A stretch of DNA of 54,067 nt from Bacteroidota bacterium. GTDB taxonomy: Bacteria > Bacteroidota > Bacteroidia > Flavobacteriales_F > PHOS-HE28. The DNA is taken from positions 1 through 54,067 of the forward strand of contig JACTMO010000051.1 in assembly GCA_014584605.1 (NCBI GenBank), read 5' to 3'. This document shows positions 24,154-32,347 of this stretch, piece by piece. Position numbers and translations under genes: made by a program. Under the pieces are notes generated by a model that was not told where the DNA came from, ran no database searches, and was given only the letters and a program-made list of their open reading frames with translations. How positions within the stretch are numbered: position 1 is the stretch's first letter; each line of letters opens with the position of its first letter.

Positions 24154-24725
24154 ACCGGGCCCCGCTCCTCGCCCTGCTCCTTGCCGCCCTGCCGGGCAGC
24201 ACGGGTCAGGCCCTGCCGTCGGCCGCCTACGCCACCTACACCTTCGGGATCAGCCTGGCCACCGGTCAGCACAGCCAGCTGGGGAGCTGCTTCGTGGTGA
24301 AGGTCTTCGAAGGCGAGGTGATCGGCACCGAGCCGCTGACGAAGGACCAATTCCTGCAGCAGGTGCGGGGCCTGGTGCCCAGCAAGGCCAACGCGGAAGG
24401 CCGCGACCTCTTCGCCGTGCATGGCGTACAGGCCTGCCAGGTGCAGTTCGAGGAGGACGGCGCCCGCATGGTGCCCTCCTGCACCGTGCTGGACGACCTG
24501 TGGAAGCTGCGCTTCTGGGAATACCCGCTGCATGTGCAGGACGGTCAGCGCGTGGGCAAGGGCTGGGCCGAGCAGCCCCTGAACCCTTCGCCCCGCCAGA
24601 TGTTGCTGTTGAGCGGCTACGGGCTGCGCCACCCCACCGACCTGTGCCATGGAGAGGCCATGTTCCGGCTGCTGCGCGACATGGGCGACCCCGAGTGGGT
24701 GGACAACTACCGCAAAGGCCTCTGA
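24150..24725 (+). CDS. Exported protein of unknown function
   Basis: 191 residues with a signal peptide (MNRAPLLALLLAALPGSTGQ). The mature part is acidic and has four cysteines (GSCFVVKVF, QACQVQF, PSCTVLD, DLCHGE), which could form two disulfides. A conserved-looking tryptophan-rich centre (LWKLRFWEYPLHVQ) and the ending GDPEWVDNYRKGL stand out. I recognise no family. It has the best promoter in the window and starts inside the preceding small gene (ATGA). Its placement after the fibre triplet and before meaB does not define a role. Confidence 0.6.
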   Translation: MNRAPLLALLLAALPGSTGQALPSAAYATYTFGISLATGQHSQLGSCFVVKVFEGEVIGTEPLTKDQFLQQVRGLVPSKANAEGRDLFAVHGVQACQVQFEEDGARMVPSCTVLDDLWKLRFWEYPLHVQDGQRVGKGWAEQPLNPSPRQMLLLSGYGLRHPTDLCHGEAMFRLLRDMGDPEWVDNYRKGL

Positions 24726-24731
24726 CCCGCG

Positions 24732-25721
24732 ATGGCCGTTGCCGACCAGGACCTGATCGCCGCCCTGCGGACCGGTGACCGCAGTGCGCTGGCCCGGGCG
24801 GTCACCCTGGTGGAAAGCCGCAGACCCGGGGACCGCGCACGCCTGACGACCTTGCTGGGCGGCCTGAACGGCCAGCCCTCCGGCCTGCGCATCGGCATCA
24901 CCGGCATCCCCGGCGCCGGCAAGAGCACCCTGGTCGATGCCCTGGGCATGGCGCTGCTGGACCGTGGCCACCGGGTGGCGGTGCTGGCCGTGGACCCCAG
25001 CAGCCCGCGCAGCGGCGGCAGCATCCTGGCCGACAAGACGCGCATGACCCGGCTGGCCACCGACCCGCGCGCCTTCGTGCGCCCCACGGCCGCCGGGGGC
25101 ACCCTGGGCGGCGTCGCCTTGCGTACGCGCGAGGCCCTGCTGCTTTGCGAGGCCGCCGGTTTCGACCGGGTGCTGGTGGAGACCGTGGGTGCCGGCCAGA
25201 ACGAGTTGGACGTGGAGCGCGTGACCGACCTGACGGTGCTGCTGCTGGTCGCCGGTACCGGCGACGAGCTGCAGGGCATCAAGCGCGGCATCATGGAGGC
25301 GGCGGACGTGGTGGTGCTCAACAAGACCGACAGCGCCCCGCCGGCCCAGGTGCAGGCCGCTGTGAACGACCTGACCCTGGCCCTGCGCCTGCTGCCGCCG
25401 CGCGAGGGCGGGCGACCGCCCGTGCTGCGCTGCTCGGCGCTCTCCGGCGACGGCATCGACCGGCTCGCCGATGCGCTGGAGGACCTGGGCGCCCGCGCCA
25501 CGGCCTCCGGCATCCTGGCTCAACGCCGCCGCGCCCAGGCCGTGCACTGGCTGCATGCGGGGCTGGGCCAAGCGCTGCTGGAAGAGGCCCTGCAGGACCA
25601 AAGGCTGGCCGCGGCCCTGCCCGAAATGGAGCAGGCCGTGGCGCAGATGGGCCTGGACCCCCTGGTGGCGGTGGACCGCTTGATGGCCCTGCTCAGAACA
25701 GGCGGCGCACCTCCTCCTTGA
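24732..25721 (+). CDS. meaB: MeaB/ArgK family GTPase (methylmalonyl-CoA mutase chaperone)
   Basis: 329 residues, G3E-family P-loop GTPase. The Walker A is GIPGAGKSTLVDALG near 58-72, followed by VLAVDPSSPRSGGSILADKTRM and TVGAGQNELDVERVTDL (switch region), and NKTD as guanine specificity motif. MeaB protects and reactivates adenosylcobalamin-dependent methylmalonyl-CoA mutase. No mutase subunit is in the window, so the partner must be elsewhere. Its last 29 bp overlap, convergently, the end of the minus-strand gene. Confidence 0.93.
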   Translation: MAVADQDLIAALRTGDRSALARAVTLVESRRPGDRARLTTLLGGLNGQPSGLRIGITGIPGAGKSTLVDALGMALLDRGHRVAVLAVDPSSPRSGGSILADKTRMTRLATDPRAFVRPTAAGGTLGGVALRTREALLLCEAAGFDRVLVETVGAGQNELDVERVTDLTVLLLVAGTGDELQGIKRGIMEAADVVVLNKTDSAPPAQVQAAVNDLTLALRLLPPREGGRPPVLRCSALSGDGIDRLADALEDLGARATASGILAQRRRAQAVHWLHAGLGQALLEEALQDQRLAAALPEMEQAVAQMGLDPLVAVDRLMALLRTGGAPPP

Positions 25722-26214
25722 GCACCAGGATGGCCTCCTGCGACGGCAGGTGGCTCAACCGGCCGGCCGTCTCGAACACGCGCTGGCTCAGCTCGGTGCC
25801 CGGCGCCTGTTCGTCGCACTGCTCGAAGGCGATGTTGATGATCCGGATGGTCTCCTCCTTGGCCTGTTTCACCCGCGCCCACGCCTTGTCCGACAGGTAG
25901 ACCTGCTGGGTGACGTTGTGCTCGTACTCCTCGCGGATGGTGGCGGTGAGCTCCGCATGGAGCATCCGCGCCGTCATGTTGCTCTTGTGCACGCGCAGCA
26001 CCAGGCCGCCGGGGCTGATGCGTTCCAGGAAAAGCACCAGGCGCTCGTAGGCCTGGAGCCGCAGCGGCAGGGTGTGCCGGCGGTCCTCCTTGCGCAGCTC
26101 GGCGCTGCGCTCCCCCTGCCTGGCCTGCATGAACTGACGGATCAGGTAGAACGCCGTGAGGAACACCACCACGGAGGGCAGCACGGCGATGAGCAAAAGG
26201 GTGAAGGGTTCCAT
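25693..26214 (-). CDS. Conserved membrane-anchored protein (Bacteroidota)
   Basis: 173 residues: one N-terminal transmembrane helix (PFTLLLIAVLPSVVVFLTAF), then a soluble helical domain (RLQAYERLVLFLERISPGG, AELTATIREEYEHNVTQQVY, WARVKQAKEETIRIINIA). Proteins of this form are common and uncharacterised in Bacteroidota. The ATG at 26214 follows CATCTTTG, a near -7 element, by 6 bp. The 3' end overlaps meaB convergently by 29 bp. Confidence 0.75.
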   Translation of the reverse strand: MEPFTLLLIAVLPSVVVFLTAFYLIRQFMQARQGERSAELRKEDRRHTLPLRLQAYERLVLFLERISPGGLVLRVHKSNMTARMLHAELTATIREEYEHNVTQQVYLSDKAWARVKQAKEETIRIINIAFEQCDEQAPGTELSQRVFETAGRLSHLPSQEAILVLKEEVRRLF

Positions 26215-26220
26215 GCGCGG

Positions 26221-26228
26221 CAAAGATG
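26221..26228 (-). promoter_or_regulatory. -7-like element CATCTTTG
   Basis: Seven of eight consensus bases, 6 bp before the start of the membrane-anchored protein gene. Confidence 0.35.
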
Positions 26229-26283
26229 TTGACGAATATCGGCACGCGGCGGGCCCGCCAGGGCCCACCCCCGGCGGCTTGCC

Positions 26284-26291
26284 TATTTTCG
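26284..26291 (+). promoter_or_regulatory. -7 element TATTTTCG
   Basis: TAnnTTYG match 21 bp before the ATG of the aspartate aminotransferase-like gene. Confidence 0.5.
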
Positions 26292-26312
26292 CCGCTTCTT
26301 CCCAGCCGGTCC

Positions 26313-27512
26313 ATGACCATACGTACCTCCGCGCTCGTACGCTCCATCGAGGAACCCGCCACCCTGATGATGGCCCGGCGATGCCGCGAGCTGCGGGCGC
26401 AGGGCCGCGACATCATCGACCTGAGCCTGGGCGAGCCCGACCACGACCCGCCCGCCTTCGCCCTGGAGGCGGCCCGCAAGGCCCTGGACGGCCCCTGGCA
26501 CAAATACCCCCCGGTGAACGGCTTCGCCGACGTGCGCCAGGCCATCGCCGACAAGCTGCTGCGCGACAACGGTCTGCGCTACCGTCCCGACCAGGTGGTG
26601 GTGAGCACCGGGGCCAAGCAGGCCATCATGAACGCGGTGCTCGGCCTGGTCGGGCCGGGCGACGAGGTGGTGATCCCCGCACCCTACTGGGTGACCTACC
26701 GCGAGCAGGTGCGCATGGCCGGCGCCACCCCGGTGATCGTGCCCTCCACCCTCGACGAGGAGTTCAAACCACCCATCGCCCGGATCGCGGCCGCCATCAC
26801 CCCCCGCACCCGCCTGCTGCTGTTCAGCTCGCCCTGCAACCCCTCGGGGTCGGTCTTCACCGCCGACGAGCTGCGCGAACTGGCCCGCGTGGTGGAAAGC
26901 CACCCGGAGCTGATGGTGATCAGCGATGAGATCTACGAGCACATCGTGTTCGACGGGCGGCATGTCTCCTTCGCCTCCTTCCCGGGCATGATCGAGCGTA
27001 CCGTCACCGTGAACGGCCTCTCCAAGGCCTTCGCCCTCACCGGCTGGCGCGTGGGCTACATCGCCGCCCCGGAACCGGTGGCCAAGGCCTGCAACACCCT
27101 GCAGGGGCAGTTCACCAGCGGGGCCAACAGCATCGCCCAACGCGTGACCCTGGCCTGCATGCAGGCCGACCCCACCCTGCTGGCCCCCATGCGGGCGGAC
27201 TTCCAACGGCGCCGCGACCTGGTGGTGAAGGGCCTCTCGGAGGTGCCCGGGCTCCGCTGCAACCGGCCCATGGGCGCCTTCTATGTGCTGCCCGACGTGT
27301 CCGCCTGGCTGGGCCGTTCCATCGCCGGACGGGCCATCACCGGCACCGACGACCTGTGCATGGCCCTGCTGGACCACGCAGGGGTGGCCGTGGTGGACGG
27401 CGGCGCCTTCGGTGCACCCGGGACCCTGCGCCTGAGCTACGCCACGGCGGACGCCAAGCTCTCGGAAGCCGTGCGGCGCCTGCGTGCCTTCGGGGAACAA
27501 CTCCAGGGATGA
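26313..27512 (+). CDS. Aspartate aminotransferase-like PLP enzyme
   Basis: 399 residues, class I aminotransferase of the aspartate (AspC, subgroup 1b) type. It shows DLSLGEPDHDPPAF, KYPPVNGFADVRQAI, STGAKQAIMN, APYWVTYREQV, SSPCNPSGSVFT, SDEIYEHIVFDG and the PLP lysine at ~238 in NGLSKAFALTGWRVGY. It probably interconverts aspartate and oxaloacetate in the cytoplasm; prephenate aminotransferase activity is also known in this subgroup. The ATG at 26313 follows a -7 element. Its stop overlaps the kinase gene start (ATGA), so both are cotranscribed. Confidence 0.9.
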   Translation: MTIRTSALVRSIEEPATLMMARRCRELRAQGRDIIDLSLGEPDHDPPAFALEAARKALDGPWHKYPPVNGFADVRQAIADKLLRDNGLRYRPDQVVVSTGAKQAIMNAVLGLVGPGDEVVIPAPYWVTYREQVRMAGATPVIVPSTLDEEFKPPIARIAAAITPRTRLLLFSSPCNPSGSVFTADELRELARVVESHPELMVISDEIYEHIVFDGRHVSFASFPGMIERTVTVNGLSKAFALTGWRVGYIAAPEPVAKACNTLQGQFTSGANSIAQRVTLACMQADPTLLAPMRADFQRRRDLVVKGLSEVPGLRCNRPMGAFYVLPDVSAWLGRSIAGRAITGTDDLCMALLDHAGVAVVDGGAFGAPGTLRLSYATADAKLSEAVRRLRAFGEQLQG

Positions 27513-28510
27513 CCACCGTCGATCAACGCTTCCAGGCCTTCACCCGCACCGAGGTGCTGGTGCTGGGCGATGTGATGCTCGACGCCTACCTGTGGGGGCG
27601 CGTGGACCGCATCAGCCCCGAGGCCCCGGTGCCCGTGGTGCATGTGCAGGAGCGCACCGCCCGCCTGGGCGGCGCGGCCAACGTGGCCCTCAACCTCCAC
27701 GCCCTCGGTGCCCGCCCGTCGGTGATGACCGTGGTGGGCGACGACGAGCACGCCGCGCGGCTGACCCAGCTGTTCGGTGGCCTGGGGCTCCCCACGGAAG
27801 GCCTGCTGCGGAGCCCCGCACGCCGCACCACGGTCAAGACGCGCATCATCAGCGGCCACCAGCACATCGTGCGCGTGGACGAGGAGGACGACCACGACCT
27901 GTCCGATGCCGACAGCGAGCGCCTGCTGGCCGCCGTGCGGGCGCGCATCCGGACGGCACGTCCGGGGGCCATCGTGTTCGAGGACTATGACAAGGGCACG
28001 CTCACCGCGCCTTTCATCCGCGAGGTGGTGCGGCTGGCCCGCGCCGAAGGCATTCCCACGGCCGTGGACCCCAAGAAGCGCAACTTCATGACCTACCAGG
28101 ACACGGACCTGTTCAAGCCCAACCTCAAGGAGCTCCGGGAGGGCCTGCGCATGGAGGTGCATGCCGACGACCCCGCACAGCTGGACCGCGCCGCGAAGGC
28201 GCTCGAGAGCGCCCTCGGCAACCGCCTCACCCTGGTGACCCTCAGCGAGCACGGCGTACTGGTGCATGGCCCCAAGGAGCGCCACCTGATCCCGGCGCAC
28301 GTGCGCAGCATCGCCGACGTGAGCGGCGCGGGCGACACCGTGATCGCCGTGGCCGCGCTGCTGCTGGCCCAGGGGGCCCCGGTGCGGACACTGGCCGCCT
28401 GGGCCAACCTGGCCGGGGGGCTGGTGTGCGAGCACGTGGGGGTGATACCCATCGACCGCGAGCGGCTGATGGCCGAATGCAAGGCCCTGCCGGGGACCGA
28501 CCGCGCGTGA
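27509..28510 (+). CDS. PfkB-family kinase, D-glycero-beta-D-manno-heptose-7-phosphate kinase type
   Basis: 333 residues, ribokinase fold. It shows VLGDVMLDAYLWGRVDRISPEAPVPV and LGGAANVALNLHALG as in the N-terminal half of HldE/RfaE1, then VDPKKRNF and the C-terminal PfkB signature DVSGAGDTVIAVAA with catalytic aspartate near 275. HldE kinase phosphorylates heptose-7-phosphate for LPS core synthesis. The nucleotidyltransferase half of HldE is absent, so this is a stand-alone kinase (RfaE1/HldA-like). Overlaps of ATGA upstream and GTGA downstream put it in an operon with the aminotransferase and ubiE. Confidence 0.85.
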   Translation: MTTVDQRFQAFTRTEVLVLGDVMLDAYLWGRVDRISPEAPVPVVHVQERTARLGGAANVALNLHALGARPSVMTVVGDDEHAARLTQLFGGLGLPTEGLLRSPARRTTVKTRIISGHQHIVRVDEEDDHDLSDADSERLLAAVRARIRTARPGAIVFEDYDKGTLTAPFIREVVRLARAEGIPTAVDPKKRNFMTYQDTDLFKPNLKELREGLRMEVHADDPAQLDRAAKALESALGNRLTLVTLSEHGVLVHGPKERHLIPAHVRSIADVSGAGDTVIAVAALLLAQGAPVRTLAAWANLAGGLVCEHVGVIPIDRERLMAECKALPGTDRA

Positions 28511-29223
28511 GCTCCGTGAAACCATATTCGCCCGATGGCTCCAAGCGCGAGCAGGTCGAACGCATGTTCGACGGCATCGCCCCCAAGTACGACCTGCTGA
28601 ACCGCCTGTTCAGCATGGGCGTGGACCGCGGCTGGCGGCGCAGGGTGCTGCAGCACCTGCGCCAGGAGCCCGTGGAGCGCCTGCTGGACCTGGCCACCGG
28701 CACGGCCGACCTGGCCGTGCTGTGCGCCCGCCACGCCCGCGCCGTGGTGGGGGCCGACATCAGCGAGGGCATGCTGGCGCACGGGCGCAACAAGCTGCGC
28801 CGTGCGGGGCTCGAGGCCCGCGTGCACCTGGTACGCGCCGCCGCCGAGGCCCTCCCCTTCCCCGACGGGCACTTCGATGCGGTGACGGTGGCCTTCGGGG
28901 TGCGCAACTTCGACGACCTGGACCAGGGCCTGCGCGAGATGCGCCGGGTGCTGCGGCCGGGCGGACGGGCCGTGGTGCTCGAGTTCTCCAAGGCCCGCGG
29001 GCCGATGGGCGCCCTCTTCCGCCTGTACTTCCACCGCGTGATGCCCGTGGTGGGCCGCTGGGTGAGCGGCGACGGCAGCGCCTATTCCTACCTGCCCCGC
29101 TCGGTGGAGGCCTTCCCCGAGGGGGCCGACTTCCAGCACCGGCTGCGCGCCGCAGGCTTCCGCGACACCGCTGCACGGCGCCTCACCGGCGGCATCGCCA
29201 CGCTGTACACCGCCCGCACCTGA
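28507..29223 (+). CDS. ubiE: Demethylmenaquinone methyltransferase UbiE/MenG
   Basis: 238 residues. SAM-dependent methyltransferase that methylates demethylmenaquinone in the last step of menaquinone synthesis. Visible marks: REQVERMFDGIAPKYDLLNR (UbiE signature 1), SAM motif LLDLATGTADLAV near 60, and FGVRNFDDLDQGLREMRRVL (signature 2). The start is GTG at 28507 overlapping the preceding stop (GTGA). It is followed by porT, an arrangement I recall from other Bacteroidota. Confidence 0.93.
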   Translation: MSSVKPYSPDGSKREQVERMFDGIAPKYDLLNRLFSMGVDRGWRRRVLQHLRQEPVERLLDLATGTADLAVLCARHARAVVGADISEGMLAHGRNKLRRAGLEARVHLVRAAAEALPFPDGHFDAVTVAFGVRNFDDLDQGLREMRRVLRPGGRAVVLEFSKARGPMGALFRLYFHRVMPVVGRWVSGDGSAYSYLPRSVEAFPEGADFQHRLRAAGFRDTAARRLTGGIATLYTART

Positions 29224-29242
29224 GGCGCGCGCCGCCTTGCCC

Positions 29243-29250
29243 TACCTTCG
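29243..29250 (+). promoter_or_regulatory. -7 element TACCTTCG before porT
   Basis: TAnnTTYG match 10 bp before the ATG at 29261. Confidence 0.45.
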
Positions 29251-29260
29251 TTGCGCCTCC

Positions 29261-29992
29261 ATGAAGCGCCTCCTCCCGCTGCTTTTCCTTTCCTGCTGGG
29301 CCTTGGGCGCGGTCCGGGCGCAGATGACCGGGCCGGTGCGCGGCATCAAGACCGAGCACCTGCCCAACTTCGACCTCCGGCGCTTCCACTTCGGATTCCT
29401 GCTGGCCTACAACACGTCGGACTTCTTCATGAAGCTCGACCCGCAGGCCTACACACGCGACAGCGTGATGTCCATCGACCACCTGCGCAAGCCGGGCTTC
29501 AACCTGGGGATCATCGGTTCGCTGAACATGACCGACAACCTCAGCCTGCGCTTCATTCCCTCGCTCTCCTTCCAGGACCGCGTGCTGCGCTACCGGTTCC
29601 GACGCAGCGACGGCAGCGAGGTGGTCTTCGACAAGCCCGTGGAATCCACCTACCTGGAGTTCCCCCTGCTGTTCAAGTTCCGCAGCGACCGGATCAACAA
29701 CTTCGCGGTGTACGTGGTGGCCGGCGGCAAGGCGGCCATCGACATGGCCAGCCAGAAGGACGTGAACAACGCCATCGACGACGAGGTGGTGGTGAAGCTG
29801 AACCGTTTCGACTACGCCGCCGAAGCGGGCGGTGGATTCGACTTCTTCCTGCCCTACTTCAAGTTCGGCATCGAGCTCAAGACGGGCATCGGCATCCCGA
29901 ACCTGCTGATCGACGACGGCACCCGCTTCAGCAGCCCGTTGCGGAGCATCCGCACCAAGACCTATGTGCTGACCTTCACCTTCGAGGGATGA
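29261..29992 (+). CDS. porT: Type IX secretion system protein PorT
   Basis: 243 residues with signal peptide (FLSCWALGAVRAQ) and an outer-membrane beta-barrel with alternating strands, e.g. FHFGFLLAYNTSDFFMKL, FNLGIIGSLNMTDNLSLRFI, YLEFPLLFKF and a final YVLTFTFEG. PorT/SprT is needed for T9SS-dependent secretion and gliding. The identification rests on the barrel pattern and position after ubiE; other OMP_b-brl_2 proteins are the alternative. At least six T9SS cargo genes lie in the same window. Confidence 0.85.
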   Translation: MKRLLPLLFLSCWALGAVRAQMTGPVRGIKTEHLPNFDLRRFHFGFLLAYNTSDFFMKLDPQAYTRDSVMSIDHLRKPGFNLGIIGSLNMTDNLSLRFIPSLSFQDRVLRYRFRRSDGSEVVFDKPVESTYLEFPLLFKFRSDRINNFAVYVVAGGKAAIDMASQKDVNNAIDDEVVVKLNRFDYAAEAGGGFDFFLPYFKFGIELKTGIGIPNLLIDDGTRFSSPLRSIRTKTYVLTFTFEG

Positions 29993-31557
29993 CCGACGGC
30001 CAGCGGACGGTGGAGCTGGCCCTGACGCCCGCCGAGGCCGCTGATGCGGTGGTCGTTCGCGCCGCCGCCCTCGAGGCCGCCGGTCTGGGTCCCGGCAGCA
30101 GCCTCGCCCACCGGGTGCTGCGCCGCTCGATCGACGCTCGGAGCCGTCCCCCGCGCATCCGCCTGCGCGTGGCCCTGACGACCGGGAGCGCCGAAGCGGC
30201 GGACACCCCGGCCTTCCAACCTCGCGACGTGCACCGGGCGCCGTCGGTGCACATCGTGGGCTGCGGCCCCGCAGGGCTCTTCTGTGCGCTGCGCGCCATT
30301 GAACTGGGCCTGCGGCCCGTGCTGCTGGAACGCGGCAAGGACGTGCGCGCTCGTCGGCGCGACCTGGCGGCGATCAACCGGGCCCACGCCGTGGACCCGG
30401 ACAGCAACTACTGCTTCGGCGAGGGCGGTGCCGGCACCTACAGCGACGGCAAGCTGTACACGCGCTCCACCAAGCGGGGCGACGTGCAGGGGGTGCTGCG
30501 GCGCCTGGTGGCCTTCGGCGCCTCCCCGGACATCCTGGTGGACGCCCATCCCCATGTGGGCACCAACAAGCTGCCGGGTATCATCACCGCCATGCGCGAA
30601 GCCGTGCTGGCCGCAGGCGGCGAGGTGCATTTCGGCCAGCGGGTGGACGACCTGCTGCTGGAGGGCGGGCGGATCCGCGGTCTGCGCACGGCGGGCGGCC
30701 TGGAGCTGCGGGCGGACCATGTGGTGCTGGCCACGGGCCACAGCGCGCGCGACATCTACCGGTTGTTGCAGGCCAAGGGCCTGCGCATCGAGCGCAAGGA
30801 CCTCGCCATCGGCGTTCGCGTGGAGCATCCGCAAACGGTGATCGACGCCATGCAGTACCACTGTGCCCAGCGCGACCCCCTGCTGCCCCCTGCGAGCTAC
30901 AGCCTGGTGGAACAGGTGGACGGACACGGCGTGTACAGCTTCTGCATGTGCCCCGGGGGTATCATCGCCCCGTGCGCCACGGCCCCCGACGAAGTGGTGA
31001 CCAACGGCTGGAGCCCCAGCAAGCGCAACAACCCCTTCGCGAACTCGGGCCTGGTGGTGGACACGCGCTGCCTTCCCATGGGACCCGGCGCCCTGGCCGC
31101 GATGGAGGCCCAGCGTGCGGTGGAGCACGCCGCCTGGCTGCGCGGCGGAAGCACCCAATGCGCCCCGGCCCAGCGCATGGAGGACTTCATCGCCGGGCGC
31201 CTCAGCACCGACCTGCCCGCATGCAGCTATCCTCCGGGGATCGTGAGCGCCACGCTGGGCGACCTGCTGCCCGGCCCGGTGGCGCAACGCATCCGCACCG
31301 CCCTGCTGCGCGTGGGCAAGCGCATGCGCGGCTACCGCACCAACGAGGCGGTACTGGTGGCGGTGGAGAGCCGGACCAGCAGCCCGGTGCGGATCCCGCG
31401 CGACCCGCAGACCCTGGCCCACCCCGATGCGGCGGGGCTCCATCCCTGCGGGGAAGGCGCCGGTCACGCCGGCGGCATCGTGAGCGCCGCCATGGACGGC
31501 ATGCGCGTGGCCGAACGCATCGCGCTGCAGCTCGGACGGACCGTGGATCAAGGCTGA
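29989..31557 (+). CDS. FAD-dependent oxidoreductase (COG2509-like)
   Basis: 522 residues. An N-terminal ~85-residue domain (TVELALTPAEAAD start) precedes a dinucleotide-binding fold VHIVGCGPAGLFCALRAIELG near 87-107. Then NYCFGEGGAGTYSDGKLYTR, VLATGHSARDIY, SFCMCPGGIIAPCAT, and near the C-terminus EGAGHAGGIVSAAMDGMRVAE, which closes the FAD site. This pattern is that of the widespread uncharacterised FAD-dependent dehydrogenase family. Substrate unknown; acts in the cytoplasm. Its ATG overlaps the porT stop (ATGA). Its end overlaps the methyltransferase gene convergently by 10 bp. Confidence 0.88.
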   Translation: MTDGQRTVELALTPAEAADAVVVRAAALEAAGLGPGSSLAHRVLRRSIDARSRPPRIRLRVALTTGSAEAADTPAFQPRDVHRAPSVHIVGCGPAGLFCALRAIELGLRPVLLERGKDVRARRRDLAAINRAHAVDPDSNYCFGEGGAGTYSDGKLYTRSTKRGDVQGVLRRLVAFGASPDILVDAHPHVGTNKLPGIITAMREAVLAAGGEVHFGQRVDDLLLEGGRIRGLRTAGGLELRADHVVLATGHSARDIYRLLQAKGLRIERKDLAIGVRVEHPQTVIDAMQYHCAQRDPLLPPASYSLVEQVDGHGVYSFCMCPGGIIAPCATAPDEVVTNGWSPSKRNNPFANSGLVVDTRCLPMGPGALAAMEAQRAVEHAAWLRGGSTQCAPAQRMEDFIAGRLSTDLPACSYPPGIVSATLGDLLPGPVAQRIRTALLRVGKRMRGYRTNEAVLVAVESRTSSPVRIPRDPQTLAHPDAAGLHPCGEGAGHAGGIVSAAMDGMRVAERIALQLGRTVDQG

Positions 31558-32294
31558 CGCCGGCGCTCGAACTCCATGCACAGGGCGGTGGCGGCCATGG
31601 CCACGTTCAGCGATTCGGCCCCGCCGCGCCCCGGCACGCGCAGCAGGCGGTGGCCCCCGGCGCGCACCGCCGCGGACAGACCGTGGGATTCGCTGCCCAG
31701 GACCAGCACGGCCGGGCGGACCAGTTCGGCCTCGAACACGGATGCCCCGGCCATGTCCGCCGCATAGACCGCTGCGCCCTCCAGGCGGGCCCGCTCCAGC
31801 CTACCGGGCAACGACGCCTCGATCACCGCCACGCGGAACAGGGACCCCATGCTGGCCTGTACCACCTTCGGGTTGAAGGGGTCCACCGACCCCGGGCTGC
31901 ACCACAACCGGCGCATGCCGAACCAGTCGGCCAGGCGGATGATGGTGCCCAGGTTCCCCGGATCGGCCACGCCATCCAGCGCCATCACGAGCTCACCGGG
32001 GTCCAGGGGTCCGTCGGCCGCGGTTCCGGGCCGGTCCACCACGGCGATCCACTCGGTGCCCGAGCCGAAGGTGCCCAGCCGCTCCAGGTGATGGGCCCGG
32101 GCGATGCGCAGCAGATGCGCCGGCACCACACCGGTGCGTGCGCCTTCCGCCGTGGCCACCACGAAGCGCACCGACCACCGCGCCTGCAGGACCTCCTCCA
32201 CCAGCTTGCGGCCCTGGACCAGGAAGGCGCCCTCGGCCTGGCGGTGCCTTCGGTCCCGCAGGGCGCGCACCAGCTTGAACTCCGCTTCCGTCAA
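31548..32294 (-). CDS. TrmH/SpoU-family RNA 2'-O-methyltransferase
   Basis: 248 residues. Substrate-binding N-terminal part (RHRQAEGAFLVQGRKLVEEVL) and SPOUT catalytic domain with MALDGVADPGNLGTIIRLADW, FNPKVVQASMGSLFRV, LVLGSESHGLS and the trefoil knot RVPGRGGAESLNVAMAAT. It methylates ribose of rRNA or tRNA; the target is not predictable. I chose the TTG at 32294 (MTEAEFKLVRAL) because a -7 element ends 28 bp upstream, while a longer reading would include the promoter. Divergent from the tamL gene. The pair is, as I recall, often adjacent in Bacteroidota. Confidence 0.9.
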   Translation of the reverse strand: MTEAEFKLVRALRDRRHRQAEGAFLVQGRKLVEEVLQARWSVRFVVATAEGARTGVVPAHLLRIARAHHLERLGTFGSGTEWIAVVDRPGTAADGPLDPGELVMALDGVADPGNLGTIIRLADWFGMRRLWCSPGSVDPFNPKVVQASMGSLFRVAVIEASLPGRLERARLEGAAVYAADMAGASVFEAELVRPAVLVLGSESHGLSAAVRAGGHRLLRVPGRGGAESLNVAMAATALCMEFERRRQP

Positions 32295-32305
32295 CCCTTC
32301 GGGGA

Positions 32306-32329
32306 TATCTTTGGCCTTCGCCAAAACTA
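32306..32329. promoter_or_regulatory. Interleaved divergent promoters: TATCTTTG (+) and TAGTTTTG (-)
   Basis: Plus-strand -7 at 32306-32313 serves the gene at 32348. Minus-strand -7 at 32322-32329 serves the methyltransferase. Both match TAnnTTTG exactly, with 8 bp between them, so the two polymerases would occupy overlapping DNA. Confidence 0.6.
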
Positions 32330-32347
32330 AGGACCGGCAGACCCTCC

